In this document: piece after piece, positions 6,604 to 14,760 of the stretch | Position numbering within the stretch: position 1 is the first letter of the stretch | How the letters are laid out: each line of letters begins with the position of its first letter | From: Shimia sp040370365 | Lineage (GTDB): Bacteria; Pseudomonadota; Alphaproteobacteria; Rhodobacterales; Rhodobacteraceae | Direction of reading: 5' to 3' | NCBI RefSeq assembly: GCF_040370365.1 | Contig: NZ_BAABWQ010000001.1 | Span: 744,001 to 808,000 of the forward strand | Length of the DNA stretch: 64,000 nt | Program-made: the position numbers and the translations under genes | Notes under the pieces: model-generated | The model's input: the letters and a program-made list of their open reading frames with translations, nothing else | Database searches by the model: none | What the model was told of the DNA's origin: nothing

Positions 6604-8613
6604 GTGCCTAAGCACCCTGAAAACAAAGCCGCCGGGAGCGATGCACCCCGGCGGCTTTTTGCGTTCAACGGCGGCTTCTTTTTTCAGAGGCGCTTAAGAC
6701 GAATGCTTTCGCTTTCTGGCTATGATCTTCGCATTGGTCGCCCCAATGAAGACGATCTGATCGCGATTTGGGGCAACAGCCCAACAGCGCATCGCGGCCG
6801 CGCAATGTCGGAGCGAACTGGCGCAAAATGTCTGTATGTTGAAGACGCCTTTCTTCGGTCTTTGTTTCCGGGACGGATTGGAAAAGAACCCCCACTCGGC
6901 TTAATGATCGATACTAAAGTTCCGCATTTTGATCCCAGCCAACCCTCTGATTTAGAACTTATCCTCAAACGCCACCCTCTAGATGACACCGCGCTTCTGG
7001 ATCGGGCGCGCGGGGCGATTGCGCGCCTAAAAGAAAGCCATCTCACGAAGTACTCTGCCGTGGATCCAAAACGCGCAGCGCCTGCCCCCGGCTATGTTCT
7101 TGTAATTGATCAAACCCGCGACGATGCAGCGGTGACAGCCAGCGGTGCCAACGACGCACGCTTTAAAGAGATGCTGGTTCTGGCACAGGAGGAAAACCCG
7201 GGGTGTCCTGTTGTGATCAAGAGCCATCCGGAGTCTCAAAGCGGCGCTAGGCTTGGCTACTATGGGCCCGACGATGTGACAGAGCGCGTTAGCCTCTGCA
7301 CCGATGCTCTTAGTCCGTGGGTGCTATTTGAAGGGGCGGTTGCGGTTTACACGGTGTCTTCTCAAATGGGCTTTGAAGCCATATTTGCGGGCCATAAACC
7401 GAGGATATTTGGGCAACCATTCTATGCAGGATGGGAACTCACGCAAGACGAGTTCCCAGTTTACCGTCGTCAGCGCCGTCTCACGCGAGCCCAGCTCTTT
7501 GCCGCCGCGATGATCCTGTATCCGCAGTGGTATGACCCATGCAATAACAGCCTCTGCCCTCTTGAAACGTCACTGGAACATTTCGCCGCTCAAACCCGGG
7601 CGTGGCGCGAAGACCGCGCAGGGTGGAACGCATATGGCATGCGGCTTTGGAAGCGCAAACCGTTACAAGCGTTCTTTGGAGCGCACAAATCGATGGTGTT
7701 TGAGAGTGCGCGCTCTGATGCTCCAAAACTCGCTTGGGCCAGCAAGACGGCCACCGAAGGCGCTCATCGGTTAGAAGACGGATTTTTGCGATCGCGTGGA
7801 CTTGGCGCGGAACTCGTTCCGGCATTGTCGTTGGTTTGTGACGATTTGGGGATCTACTACGACCCCAACCGTCCCAGCAGATTGGAACAAATGATCGCCG
7901 CACGCGAGAAACTACGACCTGACCAAGAACAACGCGTGTACGCCTTAATTACGAAACTCAAAAGAGCACGGCTAAGCAAATACAATCTTGGTGGCGAACA
8001 TCACGACCTCCCGACAGGCCGCTGCATTCTGGTTCCCGGACAGGTCGAAGATGACGCCTCGATCATCAAGGGCACAGACACCATCCGTACAAACTTGGAC
8101 CTCCTTCGAGCCGTACGCAAAGCCAACCCAAACGCGCGTATTCTCTATAAACCTCATCCGGATGTCGAAGCCGGGCTGCGCGCCGGTCAGGTCACCCGTG
8201 AACAGGCTGAGGAACTGGCCGACTTGGTATTAGAGCACGCCGACATGGGGTATCTGCTCGATCATGTGCATGAGGTCTGGACAATGACTTCGCTCACAGG
8301 TTTTGAGGCACTGATAAGAGGGTGTTCTGTCACGACTTTTGGCAGCCCGTTTTACGCGGGCTGGGGTCTCACAAATGATCAAGGGGCGCCCCCGGAACGC
8401 CGGTCCGCTCGCCCGACGTTGGCCGGACTGGCACATGCGACGCTGATCGACTACCCGCGGTATCGTGACCCGATCAGTGGCTTGCCATGTGCTGTGGAAA
8501 CTGTCTTGGAGCGCTTGCAAAGTGGTGACATCCCCCACCCTGGCCTTGCCAACAGGACGCTCTCCAAACTTCAGGGACGATTTGCGAGCTATCAGGCGCT
8601 TTGGCGCCGCTGA
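6604..8613 (+). CDS. kpsC: Capsule polysaccharide Kdo transferase KpsC, two-domain
   Basis: KpsC adds alternating beta-Kdo residues to the capsule lipid anchor. From GTG 6604 the protein has 669 residues and consists of two tandem homologous halves. The first has EDAFLRS, GYVLVIDQTRDDA and FGQPFYAGW; the second has EDGFLRS, CILVPGQVEDDAS and FGSPFYAGWG. Both halves carry the KSHPE / KPHPD motif. The N-terminal stretch RRLFAFNGGFFFQRRLRR is conserved in the family, so the later ATG at 6702 is unlikely. GTG 6604 lies 2 nt after the previous stop but has no clear ribosome site, suggesting coupling. A perfect terminator-like hairpin sits within codons 8-19. It converges on ribD. Confidence 0.92.
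   Translation: MPKHPENKAAGSDAPRRLFAFNGGFFFQRRLRRMLSLSGYDLRIGRPNEDDLIAIWGNSPTAHRGRAMSERTGAKCLYVEDAFLRSLFPGRIGKEPPLGLMIDTKVPHFDPSQPSDLELILKRHPLDDTALLDRARGAIARLKESHLTKYSAVDPKRAAPAPGYVLVIDQTRDDAAVTASGANDARFKEMLVLAQEENPGCPVVIKSHPESQSGARLGYYGPDDVTERVSLCTDALSPWVLFEGAVAVYTVSSQMGFEAIFAGHKPRIFGQPFYAGWELTQDEFPVYRRQRRLTRAQLFAAAMILYPQWYDPCNNSLCPLETSLEHFAAQTRAWREDRAGWNAYGMRLWKRKPLQAFFGAHKSMVFESARSDAPKLAWASKTATEGAHRLEDGFLRSRGLGAELVPALSLVCDDLGIYYDPNRPSRLEQMIAAREKLRPDQEQRVYALITKLKRARLSKYNLGGEHHDLPTGRCILVPGQVEDDASIIKGTDTIRTNLDLLRAVRKANPNARILYKPHPDVEAGLRAGQVTREQAEELADLVLEHADMGYLLDHVHEVWTMTSLTGFEALIRGCSVTTFGSPFYAGWGLTNDQGAPPERRSARPTLAGLAHATLIDYPRYRDPISGLPCAVETVLERLQSGDIPHPGLANRTLSKLQGRFASYQALWRR
6625..6661 (+). 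terminator. Intrinsic terminator-like hairpin inside the 5' end of kpsC
   Basis: AAAGCCGCCGGG (6625-6636) pairs without mismatch with CCCGGCGGCTTT (6647-6658) around a 10-nt loop and is followed by a T-tract. It is an ideal factor-independent terminator just after the Wza-like gene, yet the kpsC frame reads through it (about KAAGSDAPRRLF). It may attenuate transcription into kpsC. Confidence 0.7.
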
Positions 8614-8618
8614 ACAGC

Positions 8619-9728
8619 TTAGCGAGCTTGCCTTTGGGCCTCGACCCGGTGCCAGACACTAAGGATGTCACGTCCGACTGCACACTGGGAAACGAGGTCA
8701 AACCGTGGTGCCTCTGCCAGCCGTGCCAAACCCATAGCGCCAATGGCGGGATGCCCTTCGGCTCCGATTACCACGCCCGCAGAGAATGTAATCAACTCAT
8801 CGACCATGTCGGTGGCTAGTAACGACGACGCCAAAGCACCGCCTCCTTCACAAAACACCCGCGTCAAACCACGTTTGCCCAACGCTTTGAGCACCGCAGG
8901 CGCAGAGAGATGGACGCCATCCAGGCCACAAGGCAGCAGCTCCGCGCCCAAGTCGCGCCACGTCGCTTGCAGGGTTGTGTCGGCGTCATGCCCGTGTGCG
9001 ATCCAAACCGGAATCTCCTGAGCTGAACGCGCCAAATTTCCCATCAGTGGCAAATCTAATCTGCGTGACACCACCACCCGCACGGGCTGATGTGACGCCC
9101 CCATATCACGAACTGTCAGCGATGGATCGTCTGCGCGCGCGGTTCCCCCGCCAACCATCACGGCATCATGACGCATGCGCATGCCATGCACAGCACGACG
9201 GGCCTCCGGTCCCGTGATCCAACGACTTTCCCCAGACGCCGTGGCAATACGCCCGTCCAGCGTGGTGGCCAATTTAAGCGTCAAAAACGGGCGTCCAAGA
9301 TCGGTTTTTAGAAAGAACCCCTGTAGATCGCGCGCAGCTTCGTCTGCCAAAACCCCGGTTGTCACCTCGATGCCCGCCTTCCGCAGCATCGCCAACCCTT
9401 TTCCTGAGACGCGCGCATCGCTGTCTTCGACTGCCACCACAACCCGGGCCACCCGCGCTGCAATAAGAGCCTCTGCACAAGGTGGAGTTTGGCCATGGTG
9501 GGCACAGGGTTCCAGAGAAACATAGACTGTTGAGCCCTGCGCTGCGCTGCCAGCCTGGCTAAGCGCCACGGGTTCAGCGTGAGGTCGTCCACAAGGCTGT
9601 GTCCACCCTCGGCCCACGACACGCCCCTCTTTGACGATCACGCAACCAACGGCGGGATTTGGCCAGCACAAGCCCTGCCCACGCCGCCCCAAACTTAGGG
9701 CCAGCGCCATGAAACGACGATCAGTCAC
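8619..9728 (-). CDS. ribD: Bifunctional pyrimidine deaminase/reductase RibD
   Basis: Carries out deamination of the GTP-derived diaminopyrimidine and then NADPH-dependent reduction of the ribosyl side chain in riboflavin synthesis. In the 369-residue protein the N-terminal deaminase domain (about 1-145) has the zinc motif HAEP (His50) and PCAHHGQTPPC (Cys75, Cys84). The C-terminal RibD_C reductase domain (about 150-360) starts with RPFLTLKLATTLDGRIA and contains DAVMVGGGTARADDPSLTVR and RVFCEGGGALASSLL. The stop lies 5 nt from the kpsC stop (convergent), and the start is 2 nt from the nrdR stop, so nrdR-ribD is a transcription unit. In relatives it would feed directly into ribE; here the capsule module intervenes. 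Confidence 0.96.
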   Translation of the reverse strand: MTDRRFMALALSLGRRGQGLCWPNPAVGCVIVKEGRVVGRGWTQPCGRPHAEPVALSQAGSAAQGSTVYVSLEPCAHHGQTPPCAEALIAARVARVVVAVEDSDARVSGKGLAMLRKAGIEVTTGVLADEAARDLQGFFLKTDLGRPFLTLKLATTLDGRIATASGESRWITGPEARRAVHGMRMRHDAVMVGGGTARADDPSLTVRDMGASHQPVRVVVSRRLDLPLMGNLARSAQEIPVWIAHGHDADTTLQATWRDLGAELLPCGLDGVHLSAPAVLKALGKRGLTRVFCEGGGALASSLLATDMVDELITFSAGVVIGAEGHPAIGAMGLARLAEAPRFDLVSQCAVGRDILSVWHRVEAQRQAR

Positions 9729-9730
9729 GT

Positions 9731-10198
9731 TTATTCCTCTGGAACAGAATCCGGACGCAGTTCGCTCACAAATTTATCAAAGTCATCAGCCGCCTGAAAG
9801 TTCTTATAGACACTGGCAAAGCGGACATAGGCCACCGTGTCGATCCGCGCCAAAGCCTCCATGACTATTTCGCCAATGGTTTTTGATGGGATGTCAGTCT
9901 CGCCCATACTTTCCAATCGACGCACAATACCGGAGATCATTTGGTCAATCCGCTCCGGCTCAACAGGCCGTTTTTGCATAGAAATTCGGATCGATCGTTC
10001 CAGCTTATCGCGATCAAAGTCTTCCCGGCGACCGCTGGATTTCACCACAACAAGATCGCGCAGCTGCACCCGTTCATAGGTGGTAAAGCGACCTCCGCAT
10101 GCTGGACAAAACCGACGACGGCGGATCGAAACATGATCTTCTGCGGGCCGCGAATCTTTTACCTGAGTGTCGATGTTTCCACAAAACGGACAGCGCAT
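9731..10198 (-). CDS. nrdR: Transcriptional repressor NrdR
   Basis: A 155-residue ATP/dATP-sensing repressor of ribonucleotide reductase genes. The N-terminal zinc ribbon has Cys3, Cys6, Cys31 and Cys34 with the DSRPAEDHVSIRRRRFCP signature between them. An ATP-cone follows (VVVKSSGRREDFDRDKLERS to about residue 140), including the VAYVRFASVYKNF ending typical of the family. The length is normal. It is the first gene of the nrdR-ribD pair. No nrd gene or obvious NrdR box is present in the window, so its targets are elsewhere. In the upstream region I see a short GTTGGG-tatttt-CCCAAC stem but no clear promoter. Confidence 0.97.
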   Translation of the reverse strand: MRCPFCGNIDTQVKDSRPAEDHVSIRRRRFCPACGGRFTTYERVQLRDLVVVKSSGRREDFDRDKLERSIRISMQKRPVEPERIDQMISGIVRRLESMGETDIPSKTIGEIVMEALARIDTVAYVRFASVYKNFQAADDFDKFVSELRPDSVPEE

Positions 10199-10342
10199 AG
10201 ACTTCCCCTTGGTTCAGCTGCTCAAAACAAATGCCCCGCAACATGCGACGCCGGTTGGGTATTTTCCCAACTTATCCACAGGCAGTATAGGGGAGCTACA
10301 ATTCTTTGGGTAGAGGCAAATGCAAACCGCTACATAGGCTAA

Positions 10343-10371
10343 AGGGGGAAAAAGCTGATTTTTTTCCCTCT
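10343..10371 (-). terminator. Terminator-like hairpin downstream of the yjbQ-family gene
   Basis: AGGGGGAAAAA and TTTTTTTCCCTCT pair around a GCTGA loop (10343-10371), giving an A/T-rich stem closed by G/C pairs. It could terminate transcription from the minus strand (yjbQ family). The stem itself supplies the T-run. Confidence 0.5.
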
Positions 10372-10425
10372 GCGATTTTGTCATCACTAAGATACAAGGG
10401 CGTCATGGCCCCTCAGCCTGTCCAA

Positions 10426-10842
10426 TCATGTACCAAAATGCGCTGCTACACGTCTCGTGTGCGGCGCATTTCTATGTTCAAAGACGTAAATTCCCTGCCA
10501 GGTGCCCAAAGCCATTTGTCCATTAGAAATAGGGATCGACAGCGACACAGGCATCATCGCGGCCTTTATATGGGCCGGCATGTCATCGGGCCCTTCATAG
10601 GTATGGGTCAAAAAGCGCATCGAGGGATCTGTGGTTGGCGGCACCAAACGGTGAAAAAAGTTCTGCAAATCCAACTGCACTTCGGGGTCCGCATTTTCCT
10701 GCACCAACAGACTACAAGAGGTGTGTCGCACAAACAGTGTGAGCAAGCCACTGTCACCGTGCTGCGCCACCCAACGTGCGACATCAGACGTAAATTCATA
10801 CAATCCCGGGCCCCGGGTAGAGATGCTAAACTCAGATTGCAA
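10426..10842 (-). CDS. YjbQ / UPF0047 family protein
   Basis: A 138-residue member of the secondary thiamine-phosphate-synthase-like YjbQ family. Some members show weak thiamine phosphate synthase activity when overproduced, but the physiological role is unknown. The signature is complete: HTSCSLLVQENADPEV in the middle, MRFLTHTYEGPDDMPAHIKAA with the conserved Glu-Gly and His, and the C-terminal NGQMALGTWQGIYVFEHR. The family forms a trimer with a metal-like site made from these His/Asp/Glu residues. It is followed at 10863 (upstream on this strand) by the lipoprotein genes, with a 20-bp gap that could allow co-transcription. No thiamine genes are nearby. Confidence 0.9.
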   Translation of the reverse strand: MQSEFSISTRGPGLYEFTSDVARWVAQHGDSGLLTLFVRHTSCSLLVQENADPEVQLDLQNFFHRLVPPTTDPSMRFLTHTYEGPDDMPAHIKAAMMPVSLSIPISNGQMALGTWQGIYVFEHRNAPHTRRVAAHFGT

Positions 10843-10862
10843 AATCCGGCCCCTTTGCGGCT

Positions 10863-11276
10863 TTAGTCATCTGAGGTCGGCAAAGGAGCACAGCTATTGC
10901 GCGCACGTCCAACCGTCGTCGCATCTCCGACTTCAGGGCCCCAACCCTTTCGCGCCGCACGGCCAGTTGCCCCGCTGACTTGATCTGGCGGCTTCAATGA
11001 GAACTGCGCAGCATCTGGGCTTTTCATTGTTACACCTTGGCCTGCACCTCCCACGGCATATACCAATGCTGTGTCTGGAGCGTTCAGGACGCGGCTGGCA
11101 TAGCTGCCTGCACCACACCAAAAGTCAGAACGCACGCCAGCCGGACGCGCAAAAACTTCGATCACATCCGCATTCACTGGGTTCGCCCGCACACCGTTTT
11201 GCGCAGTGAAAGCCGTACTGCCAGAAATATCACATCCCCCGGCAACCAACAAAAGCACAAACAGAGTTTTACGCAT
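10863..11276 (-). CDS. Tandem paralogous lipoprotein, copy 1
   Basis: A 137-residue predicted lipoprotein. The signal peptide MRKTLFVLLLVAGGC ends at a lipobox-like Cys15 followed by Asp. The mature part shares a layout with the next two genes: GVRANPVNADVIEVFARP near the start, FWCGAGSYASRVL, a glycine-rich turn (VGGAGQGVT), SPDAAQFSLKPPDQVSGATG, and one Cys close to the C-terminus. The two conserved cysteines outside the lipobox may form a disulfide. I do not recognise a named family. The Asp after Cys15 would favour inner-membrane retention by the enterobacterial rule, which may not hold here. A purine-rich GGGAAG sits just upstream of the ATG. Confidence 0.8.
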   Translation of the reverse strand: MRKTLFVLLLVAGGCDISGSTAFTAQNGVRANPVNADVIEVFARPAGVRSDFWCGAGSYASRVLNAPDTALVYAVGGAGQGVTMKSPDAAQFSLKPPDQVSGATGRAARKGWGPEVGDATTVGRARNSCAPLPTSDD

Positions 11277-11333
11277 TTCGCTTCCCTTTCTCCCTACGCA
11301 GATAAGATGACCTGCGTCGATGCACCATCACCT

Positions 11334-11744
11334 CTAAAGAGGGAATTGCCCCGCCTGCAAACCACAAGAGCTGCTGGCATCGGCTACAAACTTGCTTCGC
11401 CCAACCCTTGGGCCCCAATACGATTTATGCCCGGTCGCCCCGGTGACCTGCGCCGGCGGCTTCAGACTGAATTGTGCACTGCTTGGTGCTTTTGTGGTGA
11501 CAGCAGGTCCGCCGCCGCTAACAACGTAAACACGGTCATTGACCGCGGCACCCAGAGCACGGCGGGCATATTCTCCGGCACCGCACCACAGCTGATTAAC
11601 CTCATTGTCAGGTCGCGCAATCACTTCAAAAACATCCGCATTAACCGAATTGACGCGCACTCCAGTCATGGTCACAAAACCGCCGCCCCCGTCAGAGCAC
11701 GCGACAAGAGCAGTCAAGGTAACTGCACACAAACTCAACCGCAT
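11334..11744 (-). CDS. Tandem paralogous lipoprotein, copy 2
   Basis: Second copy of the family, 136 residues from the ATG at 11744. I chose this start because GGAGG lies 6 nt before it and it opens the signal peptide MRLSLCAVTLTALVAC, with lipobox LVAC (Cys16); the longer frame would add 24 unrelated residues. The shared blocks are GVRVNSVNADVFEVIARP, LWCGAGEYARRALG, SPSSAQ-like (APSSAQFSLKPPAQVTGATG) and a late Cys (SSCGLQ). The residue after the lipid-anchor Cys is Ser, unlike the Asp in copies 1 and 3, so it may be sorted to a different membrane. The function is unknown. Confidence 0.8.
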   Translation of the reverse strand: MRLSLCAVTLTALVACSDGGGGFVTMTGVRVNSVNADVFEVIARPDNEVNQLWCGAGEYARRALGAAVNDRVYVVSGGGPAVTTKAPSSAQFSLKPPAQVTGATGHKSYWGPRVGRSKFVADASSSCGLQAGQFPL

Positions 11745-11832
11745 TTTTGCCTCCAAAGCATCCAGTACGCCATGTACCCTTAGCTGTTTGTGACAGACAA
11801 ACAACTGACGAGACACCGCTTACAAAATGGTA

Positions 11833-12243
11833 TCAGGGGAAAAAGCGATCAAAGCCTTCCCAGCAGTACCGGCGCGCATCGCCCACAAACTCTTCTTCTC
11901 CCAAATCTGGGCCCCATGTGGCAACGCGACCAGATGCTCCGCTTGCTTGGCCCGGAGGCAGCAGAGAGAACTGAATTGTGTTCGGGGAATTTACTGTGAA
12001 GCCACTTCCAGCGCCGCCGACCACATAAAGTCGTGCGTTTGATGGGGCACCAAGCTCCCGAGACGCGTATTCACCACCGCCGCACCAGAACTGATTTATC
12101 TCATTGCCGGGGCGCACATAGACCTCAAAGGTGTCTGCGCTCACGGGATTCGCACGAATGCCGCCTGATGTGATAAACCCGCCCTCACCGGTTGTATCAC
12201 ATGCGACGAGCCCAAAAATCAGAAAAATAGAAAGTCGTTTCAT
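11833..12243 (-). CDS. Tandem paralogous lipoprotein, copy 3
   Basis: Third copy, 136 residues. The signal peptide MKRLSIFLIFGLVAC ends at lipobox LVAC (Cys15) followed by Asp. Conserved blocks are GGIRANPVSADTFEVYVRP, NQFWCGGGEYASRELG, LYVVGGAGSGFTV, SPNTIQFSLLPPGQASGASG and a Cys near the end (RRYCWEGFDRFF). Copies 2 and 3 share EINQFWCG / EVNQLWCG, and are closer to each other than to copy 1. It is the promoter-proximal member of the tandem set. The gap of 128 bp to hlyU holds that gene's terminator. Family and function are unknown. Confidence 0.8.
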   Translation of the reverse strand: MKRLSIFLIFGLVACDTTGEGGFITSGGIRANPVSADTFEVYVRPGNEINQFWCGGGEYASRELGAPSNARLYVVGGAGSGFTVNSPNTIQFSLLPPGQASGASGRVATWGPDLGEEEFVGDARRYCWEGFDRFFP

Positions 12244-12311
12244 AACAAACCTAGTTAACAGCGCCCGCCCAATCTGGCCGACATCACCAACTTAGTAATA
12301 AACGAAACAAG

Positions 12312-12343
12312 AAAAAAGGGGATGCCTAACCTATGCATGCCCC
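12312..12343 (-). terminator. Intrinsic terminator after the hlyU-like gene
   Basis: On the minus strand GGGGCATGC pairs with GCATCCCC (one bulged C) around a 9-nt loop and is followed by TTTTTT (plus-strand A-run 12312-12317). It closes the dnaG-rpoD-hlyU direction before the lipoprotein genes. Confidence 0.7.
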
Positions 12344-12371
12344 GTTTGCGCAATCGCCCTGTCCCTGCGCG

Positions 12372-12650
12372 TTAAAAGATCAAATCGCCCATTTGATCGA
12401 TCATTTGCTTTGCTTTGCCGATAGAAGCCTCATTCGCCTCATCAAGATCACGGATCATGTCCGCCCGTATGAGCGTGTGTGACTTTGCTTCGCCATTAAC
12501 CGTGCCCTCAATCCGAGCTGAAATGCGAAACTGCCCGCCCTCTTCAATTGGAGTGGGAAGGATTCGATACCCCTTGTAGTCTAAGGGCTGAGGCGCGGAA
12601 CTCTCTTGCTTTGGAGCTCCGCCACCCAATAACGACTTCAACCAAGACAT
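12372..12650 (-). CDS. HlyU-family protein
   Basis: A 92-residue protein of the HlyU superfamily (Pfam HlyU), named after an alphaproteobacterial annotation and unrelated in mechanism to the Vibrio ArsR-type HlyU. It begins MSWLKSLLGGGAPK, then a variable linker, then the conserved core YKGYRILPTPIEEGGQFRIS, SHTLIRADMIRDLDEANEAS and KQMIDQMGDLIF at the C-terminus. The size and all core blocks match. Annotation as a transcriptional activator rests on the family name, and a direct role is not established. It lies 3 nt downstream of rpoD and probably shares its transcript; an intrinsic terminator follows. Confidence 0.85.
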   Translation of the reverse strand: MSWLKSLLGGGAPKQESSAPQPLDYKGYRILPTPIEEGGQFRISARIEGTVNGEAKSHTLIRADMIRDLDEANEASIGKAKQMIDQMGDLIF

Positions 12651-12653
12651 CTC

Positions 12654-14642
12654 TTATTGGTCCAGAAAACTACGCAACTTGCGACTGCGGCTTGGGTGCT
12701 TCAGCTTACGCAGCGCTTTCGCTTCAATCTGACGAATGCGCTCCCGCGTCACGCTGAACTGCTGACCAACCTCTTCAAGAGTGTGATCGGTGTTCATGCC
12801 TATGCCAAAACGCATCCGAAGAACACGTTCCTCACGCGGTGTAAGCGAGGCCAATACGCGGGTTGTGGTCTCTTTGAGGTTTTCCTGAATCGCACTATCC
12901 AGCGGCAGGACGGCATTTTTGTCCTCGATGAAATCGCCCAATTGGCTGTCTTCTTCGTCCCCAATTGGCGTTTCCAGAGAAATTGGCTCCTTGGCGATTT
13001 TCATCACCTTGCGCACTTTCTCAAGCGGCATCTGTAGCTTCTCAGCCAACTCTTCTGGTGTGGGCTCGCGACCAATTTCATGCAACATCTGGCGGCTTGT
13101 GCGCACCAATTTGTTGATTGTTTCGATCATGTGCACAGGAATACGAATGGTGCGTGCCTGATCTGCAATTGAGCGTGTGATCGCCTGACGGATCCACCAC
13201 GTTGCATAAGTCGAGAACTTGTACCCACGGCGGTACTCAAACTTGTCCACCGCTTTCATTAGGCCGATGTTGCCTTCCTGAATAAGATCAAGGAATTGCA
13301 AACCACGGTTGGTGTATTTCTTCGCAATCGAGATCACGAGGCGCAGGTTCGCTTCAACCATTTCCTTTTTGGCTTGGCGCGCTTCTTTTTCGCCTTTCTG
13401 AACCTGTTGGACGATGCGGCGGAATTCAGGGATGTCCAAACCAACATACTGGCCCACTTGCGCCATGTCGTTGCGCAGCTCAACCACTTTTTCGGAAGAG
13501 CGCTCCATGAACATCTGCCAGCCACGACCAGCCTTCTCAGACATATCCTCAAGCCATGTTGGATCGAGCTCGCGTCCCCGATAGGCGTCAATGAACTCAC
13601 GGCGGTTGATACGAGCTTGGTCAGCCAGTTTCACCATTGAGCTGTCAATCTGCATAACGCGACGGTTGATACCGTAAAGTTGGTCGATCAGGGCTTCGAT
13701 ACGGTTGTTGTGCAGGTGAAGCTCATTCACCAATTCAACAATTTCGGAACGCAGTTTCTGGTATGTTTGTTCGTCGTTCGAAGAAAACGTGTCATCTTCA
13801 TTCAGGGTCGCAGAGATCCGCGCATCCTGCATATCGGATAGCATGGCAAAATCGCGAGCGATGACATCAAGCGTTTCCAAAACCCGCGGCTTCAGTGCTG
13901 CTTCCATTGCGGCAAGCGACATGTTGGCTTGCTCGTCTTCATCATCGTCATCATCATTGGCAATTGGATTGCCGTCTGCATCAAGTTCTTGAGCAGGTTC
14001 TTCGTCTTTTTTCGGTGCGGAAGTCACATTGGCCGCTTCAGCCACGGGCGTTTCTTCTTCGCCATCCTCTCCCATCTGGTTGCCAAATGTGGTTTCCAGA
14101 TCGATCACATCGCGCAACAAAATATCTTCGGACAAAAGTTCGTCGCGCCAGATGGTAATCGCTTGAAAGGTCAGCGGGCTCTCGCACAACCCGGCAATCA
14201 TCGTGTTACGGCCAGCCTCGATGCGCTTCGCAATCGCGATCTCGCCCTCACGGCTGAGCAGCTCAACGCTGCCCATTTCCCGCAGATACATCCGCACCGG
14301 ATCGTCAGTGCGATCCAGTTTCTCATTGCCGCCGCTTGCAACGGCAACACCGCGATTCGCAGACGATGTGTCCACAACAGCTGTGGATTTTAGTTCTTCT
14401 TCTTCGGCTTCTTCGTCCTCGATGATGTTGATGCCCATTTCTGAAAGCATCGACATCACGTCTTCGATCTGCTCGGAACTCACCTGATCGGGTGGCAGAA
14501 CTTGGTTCAGCTGATCATAAGTGATGTAGCCCTTCTCCCGGGCCTCAGCGATCATCTTCTTGACGGCAGTCTGGCTCATATCGAGTGAGATTTCTGCGTC
14601 CTGATCGGCGGGCTTCTGGTCGTCGGTGTCCTTGGCGGCCAT
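12654..14642 (-). CDS. rpoD: RNA polymerase primary sigma factor RpoD
   Basis: A 662-residue housekeeping sigma-70. Region 1.1 is seen near the N-terminus (AVKKMIAEAREKGYITYDQL). An acidic Asp/Glu-rich non-conserved region follows (about 200-240, DDDDDEDEQ). Region 2 contains the core-binding and -10 recognition helix (DLIQEGNIGLMKAVDKFEYR, FSTYATWWIRQAITRSIADQ). Region 3 starts at ETINKL, and region 4 carries the -35 helix-turn-helix (TLEEVGQQFSVTRERIRQIE). I choose ATG 14642 because it is preceded by AGGAG at 7 nt; the upstream TTG would add only five residues. It follows dnaG with a gap of about 120 bp that carries repeats and probably a promoter, and leads into hlyU. Confidence 0.97.
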   Translation of the reverse strand: MAAKDTDDQKPADQDAEISLDMSQTAVKKMIAEAREKGYITYDQLNQVLPPDQVSSEQIEDVMSMLSEMGINIIEDEEAEEEELKSTAVVDTSSANRGVAVASGGNEKLDRTDDPVRMYLREMGSVELLSREGEIAIAKRIEAGRNTMIAGLCESPLTFQAITIWRDELLSEDILLRDVIDLETTFGNQMGEDGEEETPVAEAANVTSAPKKDEEPAQELDADGNPIANDDDDDEDEQANMSLAAMEAALKPRVLETLDVIARDFAMLSDMQDARISATLNEDDTFSSNDEQTYQKLRSEIVELVNELHLHNNRIEALIDQLYGINRRVMQIDSSMVKLADQARINRREFIDAYRGRELDPTWLEDMSEKAGRGWQMFMERSSEKVVELRNDMAQVGQYVGLDIPEFRRIVQQVQKGEKEARQAKKEMVEANLRLVISIAKKYTNRGLQFLDLIQEGNIGLMKAVDKFEYRRGYKFSTYATWWIRQAITRSIADQARTIRIPVHMIETINKLVRTSRQMLHEIGREPTPEELAEKLQMPLEKVRKVMKIAKEPISLETPIGDEEDSQLGDFIEDKNAVLPLDSAIQENLKETTTRVLASLTPREERVLRMRFGIGMNTDHTLEEVGQQFSVTRERIRQIEAKALRKLKHPSRSRKLRSFLDQ

Positions 14643-14669
14643 TAAATGCTCCTGCAAGTTCGGGCTGAA

Positions 14670-14720
14670 GGTGATTCGCTAGCCCCGAATCAACCTTGCC
14701 ATGGGGTGATTCGCAACCCC
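14670..14720. repeat. Short direct repeat with hairpins upstream of rpoD
   Basis: GGTGATTCGCTAGCCCC (14670-14686) recurs as GGTGATTCGCAACCCC (14705-14720). Each copy can form a small hairpin. It lies 30-80 bp upstream of the rpoD ATG, between dnaG and rpoD, and could mark the 5' leader of rpoD. No function can be assigned. Confidence 0.35.
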
Positions 14721-14760
14721 ACATCGCCCGTTTTCTTCATGTGTTGCTCACAAGGTGTCT

